Origin: Halomonas lysinitropha
Lineage (GTDB): Bacteria > Pseudomonadota > Gammaproteobacteria > Pseudomonadales > Halomonadaceae
Direction of reading: 5' to 3'
DNA length: 64,000 nt
Assembly: GCF_902500215.1 (NCBI RefSeq)
Contig: NZ_CABVOU010000038.1
Coordinates: 1 to 64,000 of the forward strand
Each line of letters begins with the position of its first letter. Position 1 is the stretch's first letter. The position numbers and the translations under genes are program-made. Shown in pieces: positions 26,473-34,870 of this stretch. Under the pieces are notes generated by a model. The model did no database searches and was not told the origin of the DNA. It saw only the letters and a list, made by a program, of their open reading frames with translations.

Positions 26473-27689
26473 AACCGGGCTCGAGCCGTGGCCTGGGGAT
26501 GCGCCTGGTCGTGGTGTTCAGCCTGATTGCCACCCTCTGTGCCCTGGCCTTCGGCTACTACGTCTCTCAGGCACGTCAGCATGTCGGGGCCGATTACACG
26601 GCGCTGGTCACCGACGTGGTGAGGGCCCAGCAGGACCCCGCAGCACTGCGCATGGGACTGGACAGCATGATCGACCACTCGGACCGGATGCATCTGGAAC
26701 AGGTCCATGACGTCTTGTGGCGGATTCCTCGCCGTATCGAGAGTGTCAAGCGGCAGCTTCGCGGCAGCGAACTCGTGCCGGCCAGCTATGAACAGCTGTT
26801 CGAAGAGCTCTCCTATGTGGAGTCGCGGCTACCTGCGTTGGAGACCGCTGTCGATCGCGTTCCCGAGGAGGGGCTCGACGAGGCGGACGGCGAGGCCATC
26901 CTGGCGTTAGGCATGGAGATCGAGGAGGGCCTGGCCTGGGCCTACAGCGAGCTGAACGAACAGCTCCACCAGGCCTCGGCCGAACAGCGCGTGTTGATGG
27001 GGCGGCTGACCCTTGCCGTGGCCTTGCTGCTCCTGATGCTCCTGCTGGCGGTCGGCGCCGTGATGCTGATGCTGCTTCGTCTGCATCGTCAGCGGGAGAC
27101 CATGCGCCTGCAGAGCCGGACCGACGAGCTGACCAGCCTCAGCAACCGCCGCTGGCTGCGGGAAACCGCTGAGCAGGCGTTCGAGTGGCGTCGACGCCAC
27201 GGTACGCCTCTGAGCCTGATGCTGCTGGACCTCGATCACTTCAAGCGGATCAACGATGACTTCGGCCACCCGCTTGGCGACGCTGTCCTGGTGACCTTTT
27301 CCCGCACGCTGGAACGGCATGTACGGCGGGTCGACACGGTGGCGCGAATGGGCGGTGAAGAGTTCGCGATCCTGATGCCCGACAGCGACCTGGCGGGGGC
27401 CGAGGCCCTGGCCGGACGAATCCTGCGCGCGACCCGAGCGATGCCGTTACCCGGTCCGGCGGCCCACCGCCGGCTGACGGTGAGTATCGGAGTGGTCGAG
27501 GTAGGTGATGAGATGGGCTTCGATCGGCTCTACAGTCGTGCTGATCAACTGCTCTACCGGGCCAAGGAGAGCGGGCGCGACCGGGTGGTGACCGAACGTG
27601 ATCAAGTCTCGGCAGCCCCTGACACCGACGGGGCGGACCGACATGATGGCATGGGCATCACTCAGCAACCTTGGGCGGGAGGCTCATGA
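26469..27689 (+). CDS. Membrane-bound diguanylate cyclase (GGDEF) with periplasmic sensor region
   Basis: A 406-residue protein. A first membrane helix (about residues 10-35) and a second one (about 175-205, LLLLMLLLAVGAVMLMLL) enclose a roughly 140-residue helical periplasmic region. The C-terminal GGDEF domain carries the active-site motif GGEEF and, five residues before it, RRVD, matching the RxxD inhibitory site, so it should make c-di-GMP with product feedback. The start overlaps the preceding periplasmic protein, indicating co-translation and probably physical partnership. No EAL domain is present. Confidence 0.9.
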   Translation: MKPGSSRGLGMRLVVVFSLIATLCALAFGYYVSQARQHVGADYTALVTDVVRAQQDPAALRMGLDSMIDHSDRMHLEQVHDVLWRIPRRIESVKRQLRGSELVPASYEQLFEELSYVESRLPALETAVDRVPEEGLDEADGEAILALGMEIEEGLAWAYSELNEQLHQASAEQRVLMGRLTLAVALLLLMLLLAVGAVMLMLLRLHRQRETMRLQSRTDELTSLSNRRWLRETAEQAFEWRRRHGTPLSLMLLDLDHFKRINDDFGHPLGDAVLVTFSRTLERHVRRVDTVARMGGEEFAILMPDSDLAGAEALAGRILRATRAMPLPGPAAHRRLTVSIGVVEVGDEMGFDRLYSRADQLLYRAKESGRDRVVTERDQVSAAPDTDGADRHDGMGITQQPWAGGS

Positions 27690-27746
27690 CGATGTTGCAG
27701 AACGGAAGCATGCGCTGAGCCTTGCCTGTCTCGTGATACACATTCG

Positions 27747-27777
27747 GCGGCCTCGGCCAGGCAAGGCGCGAGGCCGC
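27747..27777. terminator. Candidate bidirectional terminator between the cyclase and the IDH-family gene
   Basis: GCGGCCTCG and CGAGGCCGC form a perfect 9-bp stem with a 13-base loop between two convergent genes. There is no T-run. Confidence 0.45.
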
Positions 27778-27787
27778 TGTCGTGGCG

Positions 27788-29530
27788 TCAAGCCTGCAGG
27801 CGGCTTGCCACGGCGTCGAGGAAGCCTTGCATGTCGACGATGGTTTCCGCCGCGGGGTCGGTGGTCTTGCCCTTGAGATCGCCGGTGATGATGCCGTCGG
27901 CCACGGTATCGATCAGCGCGGCCTTGAGGCGCGTGGCGTAATCGATCAGGGCCGCGTTGCTCTCGCGCTCGCCGAGCGTTTCCAGGGCATTGGCCACGGC
28001 GAAGATCAGCGCCGAAGAGTTGAAATGCGCCTCCTTGCCGTCGCTCTCCAGGTACCTCAGGTAGAGGTCGTGGGCGGTGCCGTGGGGTGCCTCGAAGAGC
28101 ATGGTGCCGCTTTTGCTCTCGATGATCGAGCTGGCGGTGGCCAGGCTGCCGCCGAGCGCCGCGGAGATATCCGAGAAGATGTCACCGTCGAGGTTCTGCG
28201 CCGGGTAGAGGGCGTTGCGCGGCGGATCGGTGATCATCTTGATGAGCTGGCTGGAGGGCCGCATGATCATGAACGACGGCGGCGGGGTGTCGGCCTGTGC
28301 GAGTTCCTTGCGCACGTCGGTGATCACGGTGCTGAACACCTCGTCGTAGTTCATGTATTCGCGCTTGAGACCGAAGTAGACCTCCTTGTCCTTGCGCGAC
28401 GCGTCACGGAACACCTGGGTGATCCAGTCCTTGATCGCCTCATGGTCGTTGGACATCAGCAGGATGGGGTCGCCTCGCTTGACGTGGCGGGCATGCTTCT
28501 CGTCGCCATCGACGATGACCTTGAGGATGCCGTCTTCCGCGGCGGGGGCGTTGTAGCTGCCGTACTGATCGCCGCCGCCGGCACTCATCCGCGACAGCGA
28601 GACGTGCGCCTTGCGGGTGGGGATGCCGTGTTGCTTGAGCTGTTCGACCAGCTTGTAGAGCTTGCGACCGGTGGTGTTATCCGGCACGCCCCACAGCGCC
28701 CGCTCCGGCGGGTTGGCGACGATGCGCGCCGCCTGGGCGTCGATCAGCTCGTAGTGGTAGCTGAGCCCCAGCTTCTCGACCTGGGTGCGGTAGTGGCTCT
28801 CATAGATGCCTTCAATGGCGGCACGCATCACGCCGTCGTAGCCGGCGATCACGGTGTCCTTGAGGCCCAGGTAGATGTCGCGCTTCTCGTCGATGGCGCG
28901 CTGGAAGAAGCGGTGTGCCCAGGCCTTGATCTCGTCGATGTCGTTGGTGGCGAGCAGCCAGGGGTCGCCCTTCTTGACCTCGCGGCGGTGCAGCTCTATC
29001 GGATCGCCGCTGGCGCCGACGAACATCAGCTTGACGATGCCGGTAGCACGGGAGAGCTCGTTGAAGCTGTCCTTGCTGCCGCCGACCTCCATGGTGTCGA
29101 CCTCGATGTCGCGGCCGACCCATTCCGGCTTGATGAACTGCAGGTTGCGAAACTGGATATCTTCGCGGGTGATGTTGCCGCCGATGCCCTTGCGGATGGC
29201 GCCGTTGGGCGACTTGGTGGCCAAGGGATGCAGGGTGGTGCCGTCGAGCTCGGGGTGAGCGGACAGCAGCTCACCCAGCTGGGTGCGGTTGACCGTCATC
29301 CCTGCATTCTTTACCCCCACGCCATAGCGCTTGAGCGCCTCGATGGCATCGATCACCGCCTGGCCGTTGGTGACCAGGCGATTCTCCGCCGTCAGGTCGA
29401 CCTCCACCAGCTCGATGTCCAGCGGCGAGGTCACGAAGGTGTCGAGGATTCTCTCGAAGGCCACCTGCGCCATCTCGTCGCCGTGCAGGATGACCAGGGG
29501 GGCTTTCACGTTGATCTTGCTGCTCATCAC
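27788..29530 (-). CDS. Isocitrate dehydrogenase-family protein with internal duplication
   Basis: A 580-residue protein of the isocitrate/isopropylmalate dehydrogenase superfamily, of the eukaryotic-type NADP-IDH branch (opening VILHGDEMAQVAFE, ending near SALIFAVANALETLG). Normal members have about 410-420 residues. Here a stretch at about 128-275 is followed by a second, diverged copy at about 300-441: KKGDPWLLATND/KRGDPILLMSND, DIYLGLKDT/EVYFGLKRE, VANPPERALW/ITDPPRNALY. The C-terminal catalytic pieces (NLDGDIFSD, FEAPHGT) are single and intact; the Lys of YLGLKDT and Asp of ELIDAQ are in copy 1, while a GDQY motif is only in copy 2. It stands alone, convergent with the cyclase gene. NADP/NAD use and true substrate are not certain. 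Confidence 0.82.
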   Translation of the reverse strand: MMSSKINVKAPLVILHGDEMAQVAFERILDTFVTSPLDIELVEVDLTAENRLVTNGQAVIDAIEALKRYGVGVKNAGMTVNRTQLGELLSAHPELDGTTLHPLATKSPNGAIRKGIGGNITREDIQFRNLQFIKPEWVGRDIEVDTMEVGGSKDSFNELSRATGIVKLMFVGASGDPIELHRREVKKGDPWLLATNDIDEIKAWAHRFFQRAIDEKRDIYLGLKDTVIAGYDGVMRAAIEGIYESHYRTQVEKLGLSYHYELIDAQAARIVANPPERALWGVPDNTTGRKLYKLVEQLKQHGIPTRKAHVSLSRMSAGGGDQYGSYNAPAAEDGILKVIVDGDEKHARHVKRGDPILLMSNDHEAIKDWITQVFRDASRKDKEVYFGLKREYMNYDEVFSTVITDVRKELAQADTPPPSFMIMRPSSQLIKMITDPPRNALYPAQNLDGDIFSDISAALGGSLATASSIIESKSGTMLFEAPHGTAHDLYLRYLESDGKEAHFNSSALIFAVANALETLGERESNAALIDYATRLKAALIDTVADGIITGDLKGKTTDPAAETIVDMQGFLDAVASRLQA

Positions 29531-29648
29531 TTTTCCCTTGTTGAGACGATGGAAACCGCTGCGATGTTGGAATGCGCATAGGGTACGCCGGCCGTCAACC
29601 GTTCGCCAGGCGCTCGGGTCATCGTTCGCCGGGCCAGCAGGGCGTGAG

Positions 29649-30902
29649 TCAATGCCCTTCAGGGTCGGTGGCCCAGCGCTCGTCCGGGTGAACCTCGTTG
29701 GCGGGGAGTACCGGGTCGTAGCCTTCGGCGCGCAGTGCGGCGATCACCTCGCGGGTATGGTCACTGCCCAGGGTCTCGAGAGTGGCCTCGACCTCGGTGG
29801 CGCGCAGCGAGAGGTCGGTGAAGGTGCGCTGGTGGGCGATCTGGATGACGTTGGCGCGCTGCTCGGCGAGCAGGCGGGTGAGCTCGGCGAGCGAGCCGGG
29901 AACGTCGGAGATGCCGACCCGCACCCGCACGATGCGCCCGGTACGTACCAGGCCGCGCTGGATCACCGAGGAGAGCGCCAGCATGTCGATGTTGCCGCCG
30001 CACAGCACCAGTCCCACCTTGCGGCCGCGATAGCGCGCGGGGTCGGTGAGCAGGGCGGCAAGGCCCGCGGCACCGGCGCCTTCGGCGACGCTCTTCTCGA
30101 TTTCCAGCAGCATCAGGATGGCGCGTTCGATCTCGGGCTCGTCCACCAGCACGATGTCGCTGACCAGTTCGCGCACGATCTCCCGGGTCAGTGCGCCGGG
30201 CTGTTTCACGGCGATGCCTTCGGCCAGGCTTGCCAGGCCACAGTGGATCGTCTCGTTGGCCAGTGCCTGCTGCATGGCCGGGAAGCGGCAGGTCTGCACG
30301 CCGATAATCTCGATATCGGGCTTCAGCGCCTTGGCTGCCACGGCATTGCCGCTTATCAGCCCGCCGCCGCCGATGGGGATCACCAGGCAGTCGAGGTCGG
30401 GAACCTCCTCGAGCATCTCCGGGGCGATGGTGCCCTGGCCGGCGATGATCCGTTCATCGTCGTAAGGGTGAACGAAGACCAGGTGGCGCTCTTCGGCTAG
30501 GCGCCGGGCATAGGCCCCGGCTTCGTCGACACCGTTACCCTCCAGGTGCACCTCAGCCCCGAAGTTGCGGGTGTTGCGCACCTTGAGATTGGGGGTGTGA
30601 CGAGGCATGACGATAGTGGCGTGGATGCCCAGCCGAGTGGCGTGATAGGCCACCGCCTGGGCGTGGTTGCCCGCCGACATGGCGATCACGCCTCGGGCGC
30701 GCTCCTCGGGGCTTAACGAGAGCAGGTGGTTCAGGGCGCCGCGCTCCTTGAAGGAGGCGGTGAACTGGTGGTTCTCGAACTTGATGTACACCTCGCAGCC
30801 GGTGAGCTGCGAGAGGGTGGTGGAGTGCAGGCAGGCGGTGCGCTCCACGTTCCCCTGGAGTCGTGCGGCGGCCTGCTGGACGTCGTCGAGGGTCACGCTC
30901 AT
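29649..30902 (-). CDS. ilvA: Threonine ammonia-lyase (catabolic-type, with ACT domain)
   Basis: A 417-residue PLP enzyme converting L-threonine to 2-oxobutyrate and ammonia. The PLP lysine is Lys52 in TASFKERGAL, and the phosphate-binding glycine loop is GGGGLISGN. A single ACT-like regulatory domain occupies about residues 325-400 (VRVGISDVPGSLAELTRLL), so it is the shorter type rather than the two-ACT biosynthetic IlvA of E. coli. Its ATG overlaps the stop of chaC by 4 bases, making the two genes one operon. Serine may also be a substrate. Confidence 0.9.
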   Translation of the reverse strand: MSVTLDDVQQAAARLQGNVERTACLHSTTLSQLTGCEVYIKFENHQFTASFKERGALNHLLSLSPEERARGVIAMSAGNHAQAVAYHATRLGIHATIVMPRHTPNLKVRNTRNFGAEVHLEGNGVDEAGAYARRLAEERHLVFVHPYDDERIIAGQGTIAPEMLEEVPDLDCLVIPIGGGGLISGNAVAAKALKPDIEIIGVQTCRFPAMQQALANETIHCGLASLAEGIAVKQPGALTREIVRELVSDIVLVDEPEIERAILMLLEIEKSVAEGAGAAGLAALLTDPARYRGRKVGLVLCGGNIDMLALSSVIQRGLVRTGRIVRVRVGISDVPGSLAELTRLLAEQRANVIQIAHQRTFTDLSLRATEVEATLETLGSDHTREVIAALRAEGYDPVLPANEVHPDERWATDPEGH

Positions 30903-31519
30903 GGGAGGGTCGTCTCCGTGGGTGGGCTCTTGTCGGGGCAGCGAGCGCCTGCCGGGTGGGGCAGACGCGCTGCCAGGGCGAACACGTGGGGGTCGTCCAC
31001 GCCGAGTTCGCGCAGCGCCTGGGCCAGGTTGACCAGGTAATCGCGGTTGGGGCCGCTGGGGCCGTGGGCCATGGCGACCTGCTCGGCGATGGCGTCGAGC
31101 GGGGCCTCGCCGAGAAAGGCGGCATTGTCCTCGGTGGCAAGATACACCAGCCCCTCGGCGCTGGTCGGCGAGGCATCGTCGCCGAAGTGCAGTCGGGTGA
31201 CCTCACGCAGGTAGCCGTTCTTCTCGCGGACATCGAGCGGGCCGAGCACCTCGGGGGTGATGCGGTAGGCCATGCCATGGCAGGTCGCACCGGGCTGGCG
31301 CACCAGCGTGACCACGCGGCCCGGTGCCTCGGGGGTGCCGCGGTGGTCGTGGGAGCCTTGCCAGAAGCGGCGCACCCAGCCATGGATATATGCCGGGCGT
31401 CGCTCGAGGAAGGGGAAATCGGCCTTCCAGATCAGCGAGCCGTAGCCGAACAGCCAGATCTCGTCGTGGCCGTCGAAGTGGGTCATCTGTTGGTTGCGGT
31501 GGGTCGTGTCGAGTGTCAT
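30899..31519 (-). CDS. ChaC-family glutathione-specific gamma-glutamylcyclotransferase
   Basis: A 206-residue enzyme that would release 5-oxoproline from glutathione in the cytoplasm. The substrate-binding GYGSLIW is at residues 25-31, and the catalytic Glu is probably Glu99 in VREKNGY. The family's LATEDN and HGPSGPNRDYL segments are also present. It is the first gene of an operon with threonine ammonia-lyase. A second possible start lies at 31486 (MTHFDGHDE). Together with ggt in this window it gives two routes for glutathione breakdown, one periplasmic and one cytoplasmic. Confidence 0.9.
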   Translation of the reverse strand: MTLDTTHRNQQMTHFDGHDEIWLFGYGSLIWKADFPFLERRPAYIHGWVRRFWQGSHDHRGTPEAPGRVVTLVRQPGATCHGMAYRITPEVLGPLDVREKNGYLREVTRLHFGDDASPTSAEGLVYLATEDNAAFLGEAPLDAIAEQVAMAHGPSGPNRDYLVNLAQALRELGVDDPHVFALAARLPHPAGARCPDKSPPTETTLP

Positions 31520-31622
31520 CCCTGAATGATGCGTCGGCTGATGACGAATGTCGACGTCCGCCGGGCCGGCGGGTATCTTGGCGGCTTTTCGGCCGGTATC
31601 GGTCGCTCAGGGAGCGGAGAAC

Positions 31623-32093
31623 ATGGATAACGTCGTGATGTGGCTGGCCACCGGCCTGGGCACGGGGCTTTCGCCCTGGGCCTCGGGTACCGTCGGGTCG
31701 CTGCTGGGTCTGCCGCTGGCCTGGTGGTTGCTGGGCCGGTCTCTCCGTCTTCAGCTTGCCCTGGTGGCGGCGATGCTGGTGGCGGCGGTGCCGGTCTGCC
31801 ACCTGGCCGCGGAGGCGCTGGGCGGCAAGGATGACGGACGCATCGTGCTCGACGAGATCGTCGCCTTCCCGGTGGCGGTGCTGGGGCAGTCGGCGGCGCG
31901 ACATCCCGCGGCCCTGGCCGGGGCCTTCGTGGTCTACCGGCTCTTCGATGCCACCAAGCCCCCGCCGGCGGCCCAGGCCGAGGCGGTATCCGGTGGCCTG
32001 GGCATCGTGCTCGACGACAGCGCAGCGGCGGCCATGACCTGGCTGGTGGTGGCCGGCGGTCTCGTCCTGTGGCGACGCCGTCAGCGCTCCTGA
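31623..32093 (+). CDS. pgpA: Phosphatidylglycerophosphatase A
   Basis: A 156-residue inner-membrane phosphatase removing the phosphate from phosphatidylglycerol phosphate in phospholipid synthesis. The PgpA motifs are visible: GTGLSPWASGTVGSLLGLP near the N-terminus, DEIVAFPVA, and YRLFDATKPPP. Three to four hydrophobic segments follow the expected pattern. The ATG at 31623 was chosen because the family starts directly before the first membrane helix; the 25 upstream in-frame codons look non-coding. Its last 13 bases overlap the end of the convergent PhoD-like gene. It is separated here from thiL and nusB, its common neighbours. Confidence 0.92.
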   Translation: MDNVVMWLATGLGTGLSPWASGTVGSLLGLPLAWWLLGRSLRLQLALVAAMLVAAVPVCHLAAEALGGKDDGRIVLDEIVAFPVAVLGQSAARHPAALAGAFVVYRLFDATKPPPAAQAEAVSGGLGIVLDDSAAAAMTWLVVAGGLVLWRRRQRS

Positions 32094-34024
32094 TCGCGCG
32101 GCGGAAAGACGACGTCGAAGCCGCGGGCATCGAGCTGGCGGATGTCGCTCGGCCGGCCCTGGTCGTCAAGCTCCACCAGGCTGATGCCGGCGCCGTTCCA
32201 TAGCCGCTCGCCGGCCTTGGCGCGATCCGGGTCGCGCGGCGCAATCATCATGCGTCGGCGCTGGGTGAACCAGTTGAGTGGCGAGCGTGGGGCATAGAGC
32301 CAACGGTTCAGACGATCGAACCAGTCGAGCAAGGTGTCGGGGAAGGCGTTCTTGATGCCGCTGGAGGTGATCTGCCAGATCCTCGGCCCCTCGCGACGCT
32401 GGCGGATGTGAACGTCGTAGGCGAAGGAGTAGTGCACGTCGCCGGAGAGGATCACGTAGTGCCCCGGGGTGCGGGAATGGCGGAAGATGTTGAGCATCAC
32501 GCTGGCGGCACCGCGGTGGGCCATCCAGTTCTCGGCGTCGACCAGCAGCGGCTTGCCGGCCAGGGTGAAGAGCCGCTGTATGGCCTCGATCAGCTTGACG
32601 CCGAACATCGGGGCGGGGGAGACGATCACCACCGATCTGGCCCCGAGGATCTGCTGCTGCAGGTCCGAGAGGGCCTCCCAGTCCATCAGGCCGGAGGGGC
32701 GCTTCGGGCTGCGTTCACTGCGCCAGCGTCGGGTGCGGGTATCCAGCACCACCAGTTTCGGTTCGCCCTCGACCTCCACCTCCCAACCCTGGAAGCGCAG
32801 CAGCCTCTCGATGACGGCGTCCTGCTCCCCGGCGGGCAGCCAGCCCTCTCGATTGGCCGCCGACTCCAGCAGCGTGGCGGCCTCAGCCAGGGGCTCGGCC
32901 AGGCGGTCCGGGTCGTTGCCCCAGCCCTGGCAGAGCAGGTAGGCCAGCAGGGCGTTGCCGATGATCCGCCGCGAGAAGGGGTGCCCGTAGGCGGTGCGCT
33001 CCCAGTCCGCGGTGAGGTTCCAGTCGTCGGTGATGTCGTGGTCGTCGAAGATCATCAGCGAGGGCAGGTGGGCCATCACCCGGGCGGCAGCGGGCAGCTC
33101 CTCGGCGAAGCGCTCGATGACCGCTCGCTCCTCGCCGAAGCGCGCCGCGTGCGCTTCGTCCAGTGCCGGCTCTGCCATTCCGACCAGCCGCCAGGGCACC
33201 GGCGACCAGACCAGCAGGTACATGGCGATCACCTCGGCGAAGCTCATCAGGTGGTTGTGGGCATTGGCCGAGGTGAAGACCGGCTTGCGCACGCCGCCGA
33301 AGAAGCGCTCGCGCAGGTCCTCGCTGCTTTCGATATCCGGCAGCAGCGCCTCGCGTCGGTAGTAGGTGGCGGCGTCCGTGTAGAGGGCCTGGCTGTCGGC
33401 CACGGTGGCGCCTTCGAGTGACTCGTCGAACAGGCCCAGGCGGCGGATCAACACGTGGATGGCCACCAGCATCGGGCCGGCGACGTCGTCGGCGTAGACC
33501 TGGTCGCCGGTCATCAGCAGCCAGGCGGGCCAGGCCTCGGGCGCTTCTCGGCGCTCGGCCAGCCAGGCGTCGGCGCGCACCAGGCCGTCGGGGCCGTCGT
33601 AATGGGGCCGTCGGCAGGAGCCATGCAGCAGACGGCGGTGGCTGTCGGCCAGCACGAAGCCGGGATAGGTGGCGCCCTCGTGCAGCAGGTGAGGCGCCCA
33701 GTCGGCGATGCCGCCGCCGCCGCTCCCGCTGTCGCTCCCTTCCGGGGCGATCTTCAGGTCGTAGTCGATGCGCACGCCGCAAGGCAGTGGCTTGCCGAGG
33801 CCCACGTCGATCAGGTGCAGCCAGGCATGCTGGCCCAATGGCAGGCGCTGCAGGGGTGGCGCCTTCAGGGCCAGGCGACGCGGCGGCTGTCCGGTCGGGT
33901 GCAGCATCAGGCTGAGCTCGAGCGGGCGCGAGCCTACCAGCCAGATCACCAGGCGCTCCGCGCTCAGGCGCCGCAGAATGGGGCCGGCGAGGACCTCGGG
34001 CAGGGGAGCGGTATCTCGGGACAT
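32081..34024 (-). CDS. PhoD-like metallophosphatase (alkaline phosphatase D family)
   Basis: A 647-residue protein with a PhoD-like metallophosphoesterase domain. Metal-site motifs run in order: LLMTGDQVYADD (about residue 170), LMIFDDHDITDDW (about 330), and ILSGDVHYSFAYD (about 545). No signal or Tat peptide is seen, so unlike Bacillus PhoD it is probably cytoplasmic or peripheral. The Met at 34024 (MSRDTAPLPE) is preferred over an in-frame start 42 bases earlier. It resembles the longer uncharacterised PhoD-like group rather than the classical phosphodiesterase; the substrate is unknown. Confidence 0.85.
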   Translation of the reverse strand: MSRDTAPLPEVLAGPILRRLSAERLVIWLVGSRPLELSLMLHPTGQPPRRLALKAPPLQRLPLGQHAWLHLIDVGLGKPLPCGVRIDYDLKIAPEGSDSGSGGGGIADWAPHLLHEGATYPGFVLADSHRRLLHGSCRRPHYDGPDGLVRADAWLAERREAPEAWPAWLLMTGDQVYADDVAGPMLVAIHVLIRRLGLFDESLEGATVADSQALYTDAATYYRREALLPDIESSEDLRERFFGGVRKPVFTSANAHNHLMSFAEVIAMYLLVWSPVPWRLVGMAEPALDEAHAARFGEERAVIERFAEELPAAARVMAHLPSLMIFDDHDITDDWNLTADWERTAYGHPFSRRIIGNALLAYLLCQGWGNDPDRLAEPLAEAATLLESAANREGWLPAGEQDAVIERLLRFQGWEVEVEGEPKLVVLDTRTRRWRSERSPKRPSGLMDWEALSDLQQQILGARSVVIVSPAPMFGVKLIEAIQRLFTLAGKPLLVDAENWMAHRGAASVMLNIFRHSRTPGHYVILSGDVHYSFAYDVHIRQRREGPRIWQITSSGIKNAFPDTLLDWFDRLNRWLYAPRSPLNWFTQRRRMMIAPRDPDRAKAGERLWNGAGISLVELDDQGRPSDIRQLDARGFDVVFPPRDQER

Positions 34025-34146
34025 GGCAATCCTTGGCGTCGTTGATGCCGCTGCGCTCGACGGCACTGGTCGTGATCAGGCCAACCGACTAGGCTGGCTG
34101 CGGTTTCGTTCCACATTGACCTTATCCCCTGACGGAGACTTCGACC

Positions 34147-34713
34147 ATGACCGTGATGATACTCGGCCTGCTGATCTTTCTCGGTATGCACTCGGTGCGC
34201 ATCGTCGCCGACGATTGGCGAGCCACCCAGATTCAGCGAATGGGCGAGCTGCCCTGGAAGGCGGCCTATTCGGTGGTCTCGATCATTGGCCTGGCGCTGG
34301 CGATCTGGGGCTACGGCCAGATGCGACTGGATCCGGTTTGGGTCTGGCAGCCCCCGGTGGGCCTGCGCCATGCCGTCTCGCTGCTGATGATTCCCGCCTT
34401 CATCCTGCTGGTGGCGGCCTATGTGCCGGGCAACCACCTCAAGGCCAGGCTGGGCCATCCGATGATCCTGGCGGTGAAGCTCTGGGCCTTCGCTCACCTG
34501 CTGGCCAACGGCCGGCTGGGCGACATCGTCTTCTTCGGGGCCTTCCTGCTGTGGGCCGTGTTCGATTTCCGCGCGGCGCGTCGTCGTCCGCGGCCGGACA
34601 CCGCCGCCCCGGGCATGGTCGGCACCGCCGCCACCGTGGTCATCGGCCTGGTGGCCTACTACCTCTTCGCCTTCCACCTGCACGTGTGGGTCACTGGCGT
34701 GCCGGTAATGTAA
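34147..34713 (+). CDS. NnrU-family membrane protein
   Basis: A 188-residue protein with about five to six membrane helices, starting with a hydrophobic segment MTVMILGLLIFLGMHSVRI. The HSVRI, YVPGNHLK and KLWAFAHLLANG segments fit the NnrU family, named from a nitrite/NO reduction locus in Rhodobacter but also widespread without denitrification genes. Function is unknown. It is divergent from the PhoD-like gene and is not next to the nirBD genes at the right edge. Confidence 0.85.
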   Translation: MTVMILGLLIFLGMHSVRIVADDWRATQIQRMGELPWKAAYSVVSIIGLALAIWGYGQMRLDPVWVWQPPVGLRHAVSLLMIPAFILLVAAYVPGNHLKARLGHPMILAVKLWAFAHLLANGRLGDIVFFGAFLLWAVFDFRAARRRPRPDTAAPGMVGTAATVVIGLVAYYLFAFHLHVWVTGVPVM

Positions 34714-34870
34714 AAAGCTACTAGCTTGGCCGCCTGAACTGGCGGCTGGGCATTTCTCTATATGGTGCTACGCTGATTGAGGCGACGCTGAACTGTCATC
34801 GGAAGGTCATGTCGTCGTCACATCGCCGCGCGATAACGGGGTGCCCCCTACCCACCATGGAGAGTTCGTC

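Noticed and set aside
27782..29581. 599-codon plus-strand open frame opposite the isocitrate dehydrogenase-family gene
   Set aside because: No motif and antisense-type composition. The minus-strand frame shows a clear enzyme family.
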